This document shows, piece after piece, positions 8,076 through 16,470 of a stretch of DNA of 64,000 nucleotides (position 1 is its first letter; every line of letters begins with the position of its first letter). Position numbers and translations under genes: made by a program. A model generated the notes under the pieces. It was given only the letters and a program-made list of their open reading frames with translations, ran no database searches and was not told where the DNA came from. The stretch spans positions 60,018 through 124,017 of the forward strand of contig NZ_FNGI01000012.1 of assembly GCF_900102945.1 (NCBI RefSeq), read 5' to 3'. The stretch is from Modicisalibacter muralis. Its GTDB lineage: Bacteria > Pseudomonadota > Gammaproteobacteria > Pseudomonadales > Halomonadaceae.

Positions 8076-9624
8076 CGCGCGCATCCTCGACGGGGTCATA
8101 GGTTTCTACTGGCTTGACCAGGGTGGTGTTCTGCTTGTTGCCGCCAAACAGGCTGGACTCGCTATCGCCGCCATGACAGCCGTTACCGAAGGTAAAACCG
8201 CAGCCGCCGCGCTCGGGGAACGCCTCGCGGGCCTGCTCGCGATGGCTGGTGGGTATCACGAAGCGGTCTTCGTAGTTGGCGATCGCCAGATAACGGTACA
8301 TCTGCTCGACCTGGGCCACGCTCAGGCCAACCTCATCGAGCACACTAGCATCGGGGTTGCCTTCCACATGCTTGCCGCGCATGTACACACGCATCGCCAT
8401 CAAGCGCTTGAGCGCCAGTACCACCGGTTCTTCTTCACCTGCGGTGAGCATGTTGGCGAGATAACGCACCGGAATACGCAGCGACTCGATCTTCGGCAGC
8501 ACGCCGTCGTACTCGACATGCCCGGCCTCGGCGGCGGACTGGATCGGCGACAGCGGCGGCACGTACCAGACCATCGGCAGTGTGCGGTATTCGGGGTGCA
8601 GCGGCAGCGCCAGTTGCCAGTCGATAGCCAGCTTGTAGACCGGCGAGGCCTGGGCGGCCTGGATCACGTTATCCGGCACCCCGTCCTTACGCGCCTGGGC
8701 GATGATTTCCGGGTCGTGCGGGTCGAGGAATATCTCGCACTGGCGATGGTAGAGATCGCGCTCGTCCGGTGAAGCGGCAACCTCCTCGATACGATCGGCA
8801 TCGTAGAGCAGTACGCCGAGGTAGCGAATGCGCCCCACGCAGGTCTCGGAGCAAACGGTGGGCTGCCCCACCTCGATACGCGGATAGCAGAAGATACACT
8901 TCTCGGATTTGCCGCTCTTCCAGTTGTAGTAGATCTTCTTGTACGGGCAGCCCGAGATGCACATCCGCCAACCACGGCACTTGTCCTGGTCGATCAGCAC
9001 GATGCCATCTTCCTCGCGCTTGTAGATCGCCCCGCTCGGGCACGACGCCACGCAGGTCGGATTCAGGCAGTGCTCGCATAGCCTGGGCAGGTACATCATG
9101 AAGGTGTTTTCGAACTGGCCGTAGATATCGGCCTGGATCCGCTCGAAGTTACTGTCCTTGCGGCGCTTGGCGAACTCGGTGCCGAGGATTTCCTCCCAGT
9201 TGGGGCCCCATTCGATCTTGTTCATGCGCTGGCCGGAGATCAGCGAACGCGGTCGCGCCACCGGCTGGTGCTCGCTGGGTTTGGCACTATGCAGATGCTG
9301 GTAATCGAAAGTGAACGGTTCGTAGTAGTCGTCGATTTCCGGCAGGTCGGGATTGGCGAAGATGTTCGCCAGCACGCGCCACTTGCCACCGATGCGCGGC
9401 TCGATCTTGCCATCCTTGCGGCGCAGCCAACCGCCCTTCCATTTCTTCTGGTTCTCCCACTCTTTGGGATAACCGATACCCGGCTTGGTCTCGACATTAT
9501 TGAACCAGGCGTATTCCATACCTTCACGACTGGTCCAGACGTTCTTGCAGGTCACCGAGCAGGTATGACAGCCGATGCACTTGTCGAGGTTGAGGACCAT
9601 GCCGACTTGCGAGCGAATCTTCAT
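8068..9624 (-). CDS. narH: respiratory nitrate reductase beta subunit
   Basis: Electron-transfer subunit, 518 residues, carrying three [4Fe-4S] and one [3Fe-4S] cluster. Four cysteine groups are visible: CIGCHTCSVTC near the N-terminus, CEHCLNPTCVASCP, CRGWRMCISGCP (Trp in place of a ligand, marking the [3Fe-4S] site) and CIFC...CSETC. It sits at the cytoplasmic face between NarG and NarI. Its start overlaps the narG stop as ATGA. Confidence 0.97.
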   Translation of the reverse strand: MKIRSQVGMVLNLDKCIGCHTCSVTCKNVWTSREGMEYAWFNNVETKPGIGYPKEWENQKKWKGGWLRRKDGKIEPRIGGKWRVLANIFANPDLPEIDDYYEPFTFDYQHLHSAKPSEHQPVARPRSLISGQRMNKIEWGPNWEEILGTEFAKRRKDSNFERIQADIYGQFENTFMMYLPRLCEHCLNPTCVASCPSGAIYKREEDGIVLIDQDKCRGWRMCISGCPYKKIYYNWKSGKSEKCIFCYPRIEVGQPTVCSETCVGRIRYLGVLLYDADRIEEVAASPDERDLYHRQCEIFLDPHDPEIIAQARKDGVPDNVIQAAQASPVYKLAIDWQLALPLHPEYRTLPMVWYVPPLSPIQSAAEAGHVEYDGVLPKIESLRIPVRYLANMLTAGEEEPVVLALKRLMAMRVYMRGKHVEGNPDASVLDEVGLSVAQVEQMYRYLAIANYEDRFVIPTSHREQAREAFPERGGCGFTFGNGCHGGDSESSLFGGNKQNTTLVKPVETYDPVEDARDV

Positions 9625-12600
9625 TTCACGGCCTCCTGGACGGTGTCGTTACCTTCGCCATCCAACCAATCGATGTTGTGCATCTTGCGTACGATGACGA
9701 ACTCGTCGCGATTGGAGCCCACCGTGCCGTAGTAGTTGAAGCCGTAGGCAAGCTGCGCGTAACCGCCGATCATGTGCGTCGGCTTGGGGCAGACACGGGT
9801 CACCGAGTTATGGATCCCGCCCCGTGTACCGGTAATTTCCGAGCCGGGGACGTTCACGATGCGTTCCTGGGCGTGGTACATCATCACCATGCCGGTCTTG
9901 ACCCGCTGGCTGACCACCGCGCGGGCGGCGATCGCGCCGTTGGCGTTGTACAGCTCGATCCAATCGTTATCCTCGATGCCGATCGAGCGCGCATCGTCCT
10001 CGGACAACCAGACAATCGGCCCACCCCGCGATAGCGTCTGCATCAGCAGGTTGTCGCTGTAGGTGGAGTGGATCCCCCACTTCTGGTGCGGCGTCAGGAA
10101 GTTCAGCGCGATCTCGGGATTGCCGTTGCTACTCGGCGCCTTGAGGCTGGTGGCTGCCTTGGTATTGATCGGCGGGCGATAGACCAGCAGGCTCTCGCCG
10201 AAGGCACGCATCCAGGCGTGGTCCTGGTAAAGCTGCTGACGCCCGCTCAGGGTGCGCCAGGGGATCAACTCGTGGACGTTGGTGTAACAGGCATTGTAGG
10301 AGACGTGCTCGTCCTCGAGCCCCGACCAGGTGGGGCTGGAGATGATCTTGCGCGGCTGGGCGACGATATCGCGGAAGCGGATCTTCTCCTCTTGCTTGGG
10401 CCGCGCCAGATGGGTGTGATCGCGCCCGGTGATCTTCGACAGTGCCCCCCAGGCCTTGACCGCTACCTGGCCGTTGGTTTCCGGTGCCAGCGTCAGGATC
10501 ATCTCAGCGGCGTCGATGGCGGTATCGATCCGCGGACGCCCCTTGGCCGCGCCATCCGGCTTGACGTAATTGAGCCTACCCAGCAACTCGACCTCGGACT
10601 GGGTATCCCAATTGATACCCTTGCCACCGTTACCCAGGCTATCCAGTAGCGGCCCCACCGAGGTGAAACGCTCGTAGGTGTCGGGATAGTTGCGCTTGAC
10701 CTCTATCAGGTTGGGCATGGTCTTGCCGGGAATCGGCTCGCATTCGCCACGCTTCCAATCCAGCACATCGGGCTGAGACAGCTCACCAGGCGAGTCATGC
10801 TGCAGCGGCAGTGTGACCAGGTCAGTTTCCTCGCCGAGATGGCCGACACACACCCGCGAGAAAGCCTTGGCGATGCCCTTGTAGATCTCCCAGTCGCTGC
10901 GCGATTCCCAGGCGGGATCGGTGGCCGCGGTCAGCGGATGGATAAACGGATGCATATCCGAGGTGTTGAGATCGTCCTTCTCGTACCAGGTCGCGGTGGG
11001 CAGCACGATATCCGAATACAAGCAGGTGGTGGACATGCGGAAATCCAGCGTCACCAGCAGGTCGACCTTGCCCTCCGGCGCCTCGTCGCGCCAGACCACT
11101 TCCTCGGGCAGCGTGGCGCCCGTATCACCCAGGTTCTTGCCCTGGATGCCGTGTTTGGTACCCAGCAGGTACTTGAGCATGTATTCATGGCCCTTGCCCG
11201 AGCTGCCGAGCAGGTTGGAGCGCCAGATAAACAGGTTGTGCGGGAAGTTCTGCGGGTCATCCGGATCCTCGGCGGCGAAACGCAACTTGCCGCTCTTGAG
11301 CTGCTCGACCACGTAGTCGGCGGTGCTCTTGCCGTCGGCCTCGGCGGCGGCGGCCAGGCGCAATGGGTTGGTATCGAGCTGTGGCGCCGAGGGCAGCCAG
11401 CCCATGCGCTCGGCGCGCACGTTGAAGTCGATCAGGCTGCCCTTGAAGTCCTCGGGGCGCGCCAGCGGTGAGAGCAACTCCTTGATCTCGAGCTTCTCGT
11501 AGCGCCACTGGCTCGAATGGTTATAGAAGAACGAGGTACCGTTCATGTGGCGTGGCGGGCGCTGCCAATCGAGGCCGAAGGCCAGCGGTGTCCAGCCAGT
11601 CTGCGGGCGTAGCTTCTCCTGACCCACATAGTGCGACCAACCGCCACCGCTCTGGCCGACACAACCGCACATGACCAGCATGTTGATCAGGCCACGGTAG
11701 TTCATGTCCATGTGGTACCAGTGGTTCATGCCGGCACCGACGATGATCATCGAGCGACCGCGCGTCTTGTCGGCATTGTCGGCGAACTCACGCGCCAGTC
11801 GAGTCACCTGCGCAGCAGGCACCCCGGTGATCGCCTCCTGCCAGGCCGGAGTATAGGGGCGCACCTGATCGTAGGTCGTGGCGCCATCGTCCTCGCTCTC
11901 GCCCACCAAACCCCGATCGATGCCGTAGTTGGCGCACATCAGGTCAAACACGGTGACCGCCAGCACCTCGCGGCCGGAGGCTAATGTCAGGCGCTTGCTG
12001 GGCAGGTTGTGATAGAGCACATCGTTGCCGGCCACATGCTTGAAATGCTCGCGTTCGATCCCCCCGAAATACGGAAAGGCAACTCTGGCAACACTGTCAT
12101 GCCTTTCGATCAGCGACAGGCTCAGTGAGACGTCGTTACCATCGGCATCCACCGGCTCGAGATTCCAATGTCCATCCTCGCCCCAGCGGAAGCCGATCGA
12201 GCCGCGCGGAACCACCAGACGATCGCTGGTTTCGTCCCATGCCAGAGTCTTCCATTGAGGGTTGTTGGCCTGGCCGAGGTTGGCAGCGAAGTCGCTGGCA
12301 CGTAGCTGTTTGCCCGGTGCGTAACTGCCATCCTCGCGCGCTTCGAGTTCGACCAGCATCGGCATATCGGTATAGCGGCGTACATAATCGGTGAAATAGG
12401 CGCTGGGCTTGTCGAGATGAAACTCCTTGAGGATGACGTGGCCCATGGCCATCGCCAGCGCGGCATCGGTGCCCTGTTGAGGGCTCAACCATTCATCGCA
12501 GAGCTTGGAGACTTCGGCGTAATCCGGGGTGATGGCGACGGTCTTGGTGCCCTTGTAGCGCACCTCGGTGAAGAAGTGCGCGTCCGGCGTGCGCGTCTGC

Positions 12601-13373
12601 GGTACGTTGGAGCCCCAGGCGATGATATAGCCGCTGTTGTACCAGTCGGCGGACTCGGGCACGTCGGTCTGTTCGCCCCAGGTCTGTGGGCTGGCCGGTG
12701 GCAGGTCGCAATACCAGTCGTAGAAGGACAGGCAGACACCGCCGATCAACGACAGGTAGCGCGCCCCTGACGCGTAGGAGACCATCGACATGGCGGGGAT
12801 CGGCGAGAACCCGACGACACGGTCCGGGCCGTACTGCTTGGCGGTGTAGACATTGGAGGCGGCGATCAGCGTCTGTATCTCGTCCCAGTCGGCACGCACG
12901 AAGCCACCCATGCCTCGGGCGCGCTTGTACTCGGCGCTTCTGGCCGGATCCTCGACGATCGAGGCCCAGGCATCCACCGGGTCGCCATGCTCGGCCAGCG
13001 CCTCGCGCCACAGCTTGACCAGCGCCTTGCGCACCAGCGGGTATTTGAGGCGGTTGGCGCTGTATAGATACCAGGAGTAGCTGGCCCCACGCGGGCAGCC
13101 GCGCGGCTCGTGGTTGGGCAGATCAGGGCGGGTGCGCGGGTAATCGGTCTGCTGGGTTTCCCAGGTGACCAGTCCATTCTTGACGTAGATCTTCCAACTA
13201 CACGAGCCGGTACAGTTGACCCCGTGCGTCGAGCGCACGACCTTGTCGTGTTGCCAACGCTGACGGTAGCCATCCTCCCATTGACGAGTCTCGTCGCGGG
13301 TTTCGCCGTGCCCCCCGGCGAATTCAGGAGGCTTACGGGTCAGGTATTTCAGACGATCAATGAAATGACTCAT
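9621..13373 (-). CDS. narG: respiratory nitrate reductase alpha subunit (molybdenum)
   Basis: Catalytic subunit reducing nitrate to nitrite with bis-MGD molybdenum, 1250 residues. The FS0 cluster ligands H50, C54 and C58 and a later cysteine (RGCPRGASYSW) are in place, and the molybdenum-ligand aspartate lies in SNVPQTRTPDAHF. The N-terminus SHFIDRLKYLTRK matches the relic twin-arginine region of NarG. The ATG at 13373 is chosen on that match; the frame stays open 20 codons further upstream. First gene of narGHJI plus the parvulin gene. No narK transporter or narXL sensor lies in the window. Confidence 0.97.
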   Translation of the reverse strand: MSHFIDRLKYLTRKPPEFAGGHGETRDETRQWEDGYRQRWQHDKVVRSTHGVNCTGSCSWKIYVKNGLVTWETQQTDYPRTRPDLPNHEPRGCPRGASYSWYLYSANRLKYPLVRKALVKLWREALAEHGDPVDAWASIVEDPARSAEYKRARGMGGFVRADWDEIQTLIAASNVYTAKQYGPDRVVGFSPIPAMSMVSYASGARYLSLIGGVCLSFYDWYCDLPPASPQTWGEQTDVPESADWYNSGYIIAWGSNVPQTRTPDAHFFTEVRYKGTKTVAITPDYAEVSKLCDEWLSPQQGTDAALAMAMGHVILKEFHLDKPSAYFTDYVRRYTDMPMLVELEAREDGSYAPGKQLRASDFAANLGQANNPQWKTLAWDETSDRLVVPRGSIGFRWGEDGHWNLEPVDADGNDVSLSLSLIERHDSVARVAFPYFGGIEREHFKHVAGNDVLYHNLPSKRLTLASGREVLAVTVFDLMCANYGIDRGLVGESEDDGATTYDQVRPYTPAWQEAITGVPAAQVTRLAREFADNADKTRGRSMIIVGAGMNHWYHMDMNYRGLINMLVMCGCVGQSGGGWSHYVGQEKLRPQTGWTPLAFGLDWQRPPRHMNGTSFFYNHSSQWRYEKLEIKELLSPLARPEDFKGSLIDFNVRAERMGWLPSAPQLDTNPLRLAAAAEADGKSTADYVVEQLKSGKLRFAAEDPDDPQNFPHNLFIWRSNLLGSSGKGHEYMLKYLLGTKHGIQGKNLGDTGATLPEEVVWRDEAPEGKVDLLVTLDFRMSTTCLYSDIVLPTATWYEKDDLNTSDMHPFIHPLTAATDPAWESRSDWEIYKGIAKAFSRVCVGHLGEETDLVTLPLQHDSPGELSQPDVLDWKRGECEPIPGKTMPNLIEVKRNYPDTYERFTSVGPLLDSLGNGGKGINWDTQSEVELLGRLNYVKPDGAAKGRPRIDTAIDAAEMILTLAPETNGQVAVKAWGALSKITGRDHTHLARPKQEEKIRFRDIVAQPRKIISSPTWSGLEDEHVSYNACYTNVHELIPWRTLSGRQQLYQDHAWMRAFGESLLVYRPPINTKAATSLKAPSSNGNPEIALNFLTPHQKWGIHSTYSDNLLMQTLSRGGPIVWLSEDDARSIGIEDNDWIELYNANGAIAARAVVSQRVKTGMVMMYHAQERIVNVPGSEITGTRGGIHNSVTRVCPKPTHMIGGYAQLAYGFNYYGTVGSNRDEFVIVRKMHNIDWLDGEGNDTVQEAVK

Positions 13374-13435
13374 GGACTTCTCCCGATCGGCGCACAAGCT
13401 AGGCGCCAAGATACCATCCACGTCTAGACGCAATA

Positions 13436-13449
13436 TTGACGAGGATCAA
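13436..13449 (-). promoter_or_regulatory. FNR/ANR box of the narG promoter
   Basis: TTGAC-GAGG-ATCAA matches the FNR/ANR consensus TTGAT-N4-ATCAA in nine of ten bases. A TATCTT -10 element lies downstream on the minus strand (13408-13413), putting the transcription start near 13401. The box centre is then at about -41.5, the standard class II activator position. An Fnr-type gene with matching recognition residues is 0.5 kb away. Confidence 0.8.
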
Positions 13450-13542
13450 GGGAAAAGTAGCTTTATCTAATCAAGGAAATATTTCCGATGTGGCCGAGGC
13501 CGGCCATCCGCCACCGTGAAGAGCGCTTCCTATCGAGGAAAT

Positions 13543-13572
13543 GTCAAATCGACATAAAACTGTTAAAACCAC
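13543..13572 (+). promoter_or_regulatory. two putative NorR enhancer sites upstream of the ppyR-like gene
   Basis: Two GT-N7-AC elements at 13543-13553 (GTCAAATCGAC, one base off the E. coli NorR core GTCA-N3-TGAC) and 13562-13572 (GTTAAAACCAC), 19 bases apart. Measured from the predicted sigma-54 start near 13664, their centres are at about -116 and -97. A third position, near -72, keeps only the right half (AC at 13596). The geometry is the same as at the hemerythrin promoter. Confidence 0.55.
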
Positions 13573-13635
13573 AGTAAACTACCCATCAAAAAGACACGCT
13601 TTTCTGGTAACTTACTGACACTCAATAAAAAATTA

Positions 13636-13654
13636 ATTGGCACAGTTCCTGCTT
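13636..13654 (+). promoter_or_regulatory. sigma-54 promoter of the ppyR-like gene
   Basis: TTGGCAC-AGTTCC-TGCTT matches the -24/-12 consensus TGGCAC-N5-TTGCW, with GG (13639-13640) and GC (13651-13652) exactly ten bases apart. The GTG start at 13704 is about 40 bases beyond the predicted transcription start. With the FNR site, this accounts for the 330-base gap between narG and this gene. Confidence 0.75.
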
Positions 13655-13703
13655 TATGTAATATAGCCCGCTACAACGCTGGCGACATCACAAGGAGGCT
13701 ACC

Positions 13704-13937
13704 GTGATCCATTTCTTCGACTCCCCTCGCCATACTCTCTCGCTCTCTCACGCCGTGCTGCTGAGTGGGCTAGTCTTGCTATTCATGGGTATCCTCGGTG
13801 GTTATATCGTCGACCACCGGCTAGGCCTGGCCGAGCAGGTCCTAGCCCACATGCTGATCATCACCGGGCCGGTACTGCTGAAAATCGGTTATATCGTACG
13901 TATCAACGCCTGCCAGCGCCTGCATATTCCCTACTGA
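13704..13937 (+). CDS. small two-helix membrane protein, PpyR-like
   Basis: 77 residues with two strong hydrophobic segments (about 15-36 and 46-65) and short polar ends. AAGGAGG lies five bases before the GTG start. Length, topology and position next to NO-regulated genes resemble PpyR of Pseudomonas aeruginosa, which lies beside fhp and its NorR-type regulator. The match is from memory of the family and not from an alignment. A sigma-54 promoter precedes it, so it is probably induced by nitric oxide. Molecular function unknown. Confidence 0.7.
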   Translation: MIHFFDSPRHTLSLSHAVLLSGLVLLFMGILGGYIVDHRLGLAEQVLAHMLIITGPVLLKIGYIVRINACQRLHIPY

Positions 13938-13984
13938 GGATTGTAACAGGCGTTATTGGATGGCTTCGAAGCGAGGATAGGGTC

Positions 13985-14710
13985 ATGCCCGCTACGTCAC
14001 CCGCCAGAGAGAAATGCCGCACCTGCCGGCTACATTCACTGTGCCTGCCCCGCGAACTACCCCAAGGGGACACCAGTGAACTGGCCCGGATAGTGCAAAC
14101 GCGTCGGCCCATGAAGCGCGGCACTTATGTATTGCAGGCTGGTGGCCATTTTCAGTCGATTTTCGCGGTACGCACGGGATCGGTGAAGACGTCGACGCTG
14201 CTACCCAGCGGCGACGAACATATTTCCGGCTTTCATCTACCCGGGGAAATACTGGGGCTCGACGCCATCGCATCGCGCAGCCATCCGTCCACCTCGGTCA
14301 CACTGGAAACGTCCCACGTCTGCGAGATCCCCTTCACCGAACTGGAACACCTCAGCGAGCGCATCCCGGCCTTGCAACGTCAATTACTGCGCATCATGAG
14401 CCGGGAGCTGTCCACCGAGCAGAGCACAACTCACCTGCTGGCTCGCCGCTCGGCCGAGCAGCGCCTGGCGATGGTGCTGCTGGATTTTTCACAACGCTTC
14501 GCCAATCGTGGCCTCTCCGCCAGGCATTTCCGCTTGCCGATGTCACGCTCGGATCTCGCCAACTACCTCGGTCTGGCGCCGGAAACCATGAGCCGGACCT
14601 TTCGACGCCTGGAAGCACGAGGGTTACTTAGCATCGCCGGCAAGGCCGTTGTCATCCTCGACCCTATTGCCCTCGCTGAGCTGGTTGATGGCGCCTCGGG
14701 AGGCTCATGA
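13985..14710 (+). CDS. fnr: Fnr/Anr-type oxygen-sensing transcription regulator
   Basis: CRP/FNR family activator of anaerobic genes. Cysteines C11, C14, C20 and C113 reproduce the [4Fe-4S] ligand pattern of E. coli FNR (C-x2-C-x5-C plus a distant Cys). A cyclic-nucleotide-type beta domain covers about 30-130, and the helix-turn-helix carries E200, S203 and R204 (ETMSR), the residues that read TTGAT...ATCAA. 241 residues. It lies 47 bases after the ppyR-like gene and could be cotranscribed. Its stop overlaps the next start (ATGA). The narG promoter holds its predicted target. Confidence 0.92.
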   Translation: MPATSPAREKCRTCRLHSLCLPRELPQGDTSELARIVQTRRPMKRGTYVLQAGGHFQSIFAVRTGSVKTSTLLPSGDEHISGFHLPGEILGLDAIASRSHPSTSVTLETSHVCEIPFTELEHLSERIPALQRQLLRIMSRELSTEQSTTHLLARRSAEQRLAMVLLDFSQRFANRGLSARHFRLPMSRSDLANYLGLAPETMSRTFRRLEARGLLSIAGKAVVILDPIALAELVDGASGGS

Positions 14711-15414
14711 TTACCATCAAGCTGTTTCGCTATCATCCTGAAATCGACACGGCACCGTATATCGAAACCTTCCAGATCGGCGACGAATTTCGCAAGCGGA
14801 TGGTGCTCGATGTACTGGAGCACTTGAAAGCCACCCACCCGGAACTGGCCTATCGGCGCTCGTGCCGCGAGGGTGTATGTGGCTCGGATGGCATGAGCAT
14901 CAACGGCAAAAATGGGCTGGCCTGCGTCACTCCCGTGCATGAGGCGATCGGTCGCTCGGGCACCCTGACGCTGAGGCCGCTGCCCGGCATGCCGGTGATC
15001 CGCGATCTGGTCGTCGATCAGGGCCAATTCTTCCGTCAGTTCGAGAAGATCAGGCCCTACCTCATCAATGACCAGATGCCAGGCACCATCGAGCGTCTGC
15101 AGAGCCCCGAGGATCGCGAGAAACTCGATGGTCTCTATGAGTGTATCCTGTGCGCCTGCTGCAGCTCGGCCTGCCCTTCTTGGTGGTGGAACCCCGAAAA
15201 ATACATCGGCCCGGCGGGACTGATACAAGCCTATCGTTTTCTGATCGATAGCCGCGACACCGCCACGGCGGAGCGCCTGGCCGAACTGGAAGACCCGTTC
15301 AGCGTGTTTCGTTGCCGTCAGATCGGCAACTGCACCTGGGTCTGCCCCAAGGGGCTCAACCCGATGCGCGCCATCGGCAATATCAAGGCCATGCTATTCA
15401 GGAACGGAGCCTAA
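14707..15414 (+). CDS. orphan SdhB-like iron-sulfur protein
   Basis: 235 residues, closely similar to the iron-sulfur subunit of succinate dehydrogenase. All cluster ligands can be placed: [2Fe-2S] C53, C58, D61, C73; [4Fe-4S] C146, C149, C152, C213; [3Fe-4S] C156, C203, C209. The quinone-site segment PSWWWNP is conserved, but the histidine that follows the first [3Fe-4S] loop cysteine in E. coli (H207) is Arg here (R204). No sdhA, sdhC or sdhD lies nearby. Translation is coupled to fnr through ATGA. Calling it sdhB would overstate what is known: it may be a paralog working in another complex or a spare subunit for low oxygen. Confidence 0.82.
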   Translation: MITIKLFRYHPEIDTAPYIETFQIGDEFRKRMVLDVLEHLKATHPELAYRRSCREGVCGSDGMSINGKNGLACVTPVHEAIGRSGTLTLRPLPGMPVIRDLVVDQGQFFRQFEKIRPYLINDQMPGTIERLQSPEDREKLDGLYECILCACCSSACPSWWWNPEKYIGPAGLIQAYRFLIDSRDTATAERLAELEDPFSVFRCRQIGNCTWVCPKGLNPMRAIGNIKAMLFRNGA

Positions 15415-15672
15415 GAGCCACGCGGCGGCAGCCGAGCGGAACGCCAGCCGAGGGAATGTCGACTCCGCGACCATCGCTACGCGCATGTGTGCTGTGAACC
15501 CCATCTATATCCCTCGCAATCATCGGATCGAGGAGGCCCTTCGAAAAACACCAGGGCGCGAAGGCTTATGCCCAGCCGGCGGCGTCTCAGGAGCAGAACT
15601 TCCGCACTTTTTGCGGGGCCTGAACCGATGAACACTAGGGTTCCAAGCGCTGTCGGCGAGCTGGCATTTAGC
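15415..15672 (+). other. intergenic stretch with no recognised feature
   Basis: About 260 bases between the SdhB-like gene and the NorR sites. No convincing open frame with a ribosome binding site, tRNA or terminator was found. A short CCGCA...TGCGG hairpin near 15600 is the only structure seen. Together with the sites up to 15858 this makes a 444-base gap. Confidence 0.5.
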
Positions 15673-15729
15673 GGTATTTATTACCATTACTGGTGATAAT
15701 CACCCTATTGCGGGCGGGTATAACTCACC
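15673..15729 (+). promoter_or_regulatory. three NorR-type enhancer sites (GGT-N7-ACC)
   Basis: Three exact GGT-N7-ACC dyads at 15673-15685, 15692-15704 and 15717-15729, the consensus described for NorR of Ralstonia eutropha. Their centres are at about -116, -97 and -72 from the predicted sigma-54 start near 15795. Three such sites upstream of a -24/-12 promoter is the known layout for NorR-activated operons. Confidence 0.8.
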
Positions 15730-15766
15730 CTCTTGGCCAGGTTCTCTGCACTATCAAAGGGATAGA

Positions 15767-15785
15767 ATTGGCACGCTTCCTGCTA
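15767..15785 (+). promoter_or_regulatory. sigma-54 promoter of the hemerythrin gene
   Basis: TTGGCACG-CTTCC-TGCTA fits the -24/-12 consensus, with GG (15770-15771) and GC (15782-15783) ten bases apart. The ATG lies about 64 bases past the predicted start. Confidence 0.8.
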
Positions 15786-15858
15786 TAGAAGAAGTGAAGA
15801 AGCTCAATAGGGAGAAGACCCCAAGCTTACTCTGTCCCGACCATGACAGGAGGCAACC

Positions 15859-16470
15859 ATGACCATCCCCGCCCTCAAGCGCCTGCAGGACGACCACCAT
15901 AACTTTGAAGGCCTGCTGTGCATTCTCGATCGCCAGCTTTACGGGGCTCGTCGCGATGACACACCCGAATTCACCTTGCTGCGCGATATCTTCCATTACA
16001 TGACGCAGCATCCCGATCGTACGCATCATGCCTTCGAAGATCTGCTGTTCGAGCGGCTGGCGTTGCGCTATCCAGAGGTCCAGCCCACATTGGACCTGCT
16101 CCATGAAGAGCACCGGCGCATAGCAATCTATGGTGACGAGCTTTATGCCAAGCTCGCTGCTATCGCCGAAGGACGCGCTGCCCCCGAGCTGGACCTGACA
16201 ACCATGAATCTGGCCCAGGCTTATATCGAACTCTATCGTGCACACATGCACTGCGAGGAAACCCAGGTACACGGGCCACTTGCCGAACGGCTGACAGCCA
16301 GCGATTGGCTGGAATTGGTCACAACTTGCGACTGGGGCTGTGATCCGCTATTCAGGGCGAGCGCCGATAATGAGTATCAGGCTCTTAAGACATGCATCGC
16401 CAGGCATGAGGCCGGTTTCTGGATGGGCCACGATGAGCGGGCGGATTTCTGTCCATTATGTTCGCTATAG
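15859..16470 (+). CDS. hemerythrin HHE-domain protein, NorA/DnrN-like
   Basis: 203-residue hemerythrin-like protein expected to bind a di-iron centre through histidines and carboxylates in DDHHNFE (13-14), DRTHHAFE (56-57, 60), LHEEH (82, 85) and HMHCEET (129-134). The ATG has AGGAGG upstream. Similar proteins (NorA of Ralstonia, YtfE/DnrN) are induced by nitric oxide, bind NO or repair iron-sulfur clusters. The promoter here carries three NorR sites, which supports an NO-stress role. Oddities are a cysteine-rich C-terminal half (C157, C161, C179) and a final CPLCSL, which look like an extra metal or redox site. It could differ in function from the well-studied members. Confidence 0.85.
   Translation: MTIPALKRLQDDHHNFEGLLCILDRQLYGARRDDTPEFTLLRDIFHYMTQHPDRTHHAFEDLLFERLALRYPEVQPTLDLLHEEHRRIAIYGDELYAKLAAIAEGRAAPELDLTTMNLAQAYIELYRAHMHCEETQVHGPLAERLTASDWLELVTTCDWGCDPLFRASADNEYQALKTCIARHEAGFWMGHDERADFCPLCSL

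Noticed and set aside
13580..13586. TACCCAT as a NarL site
   Set aside because: A single seven-base match, distant from narG and not paired with another heptamer.
15520..15600. Possible molybdenum-cofactor riboswitch
   Set aside because: Some CCGGCG and GGAGG fragments occur, but the ordered helices of that RNA could not be drawn.
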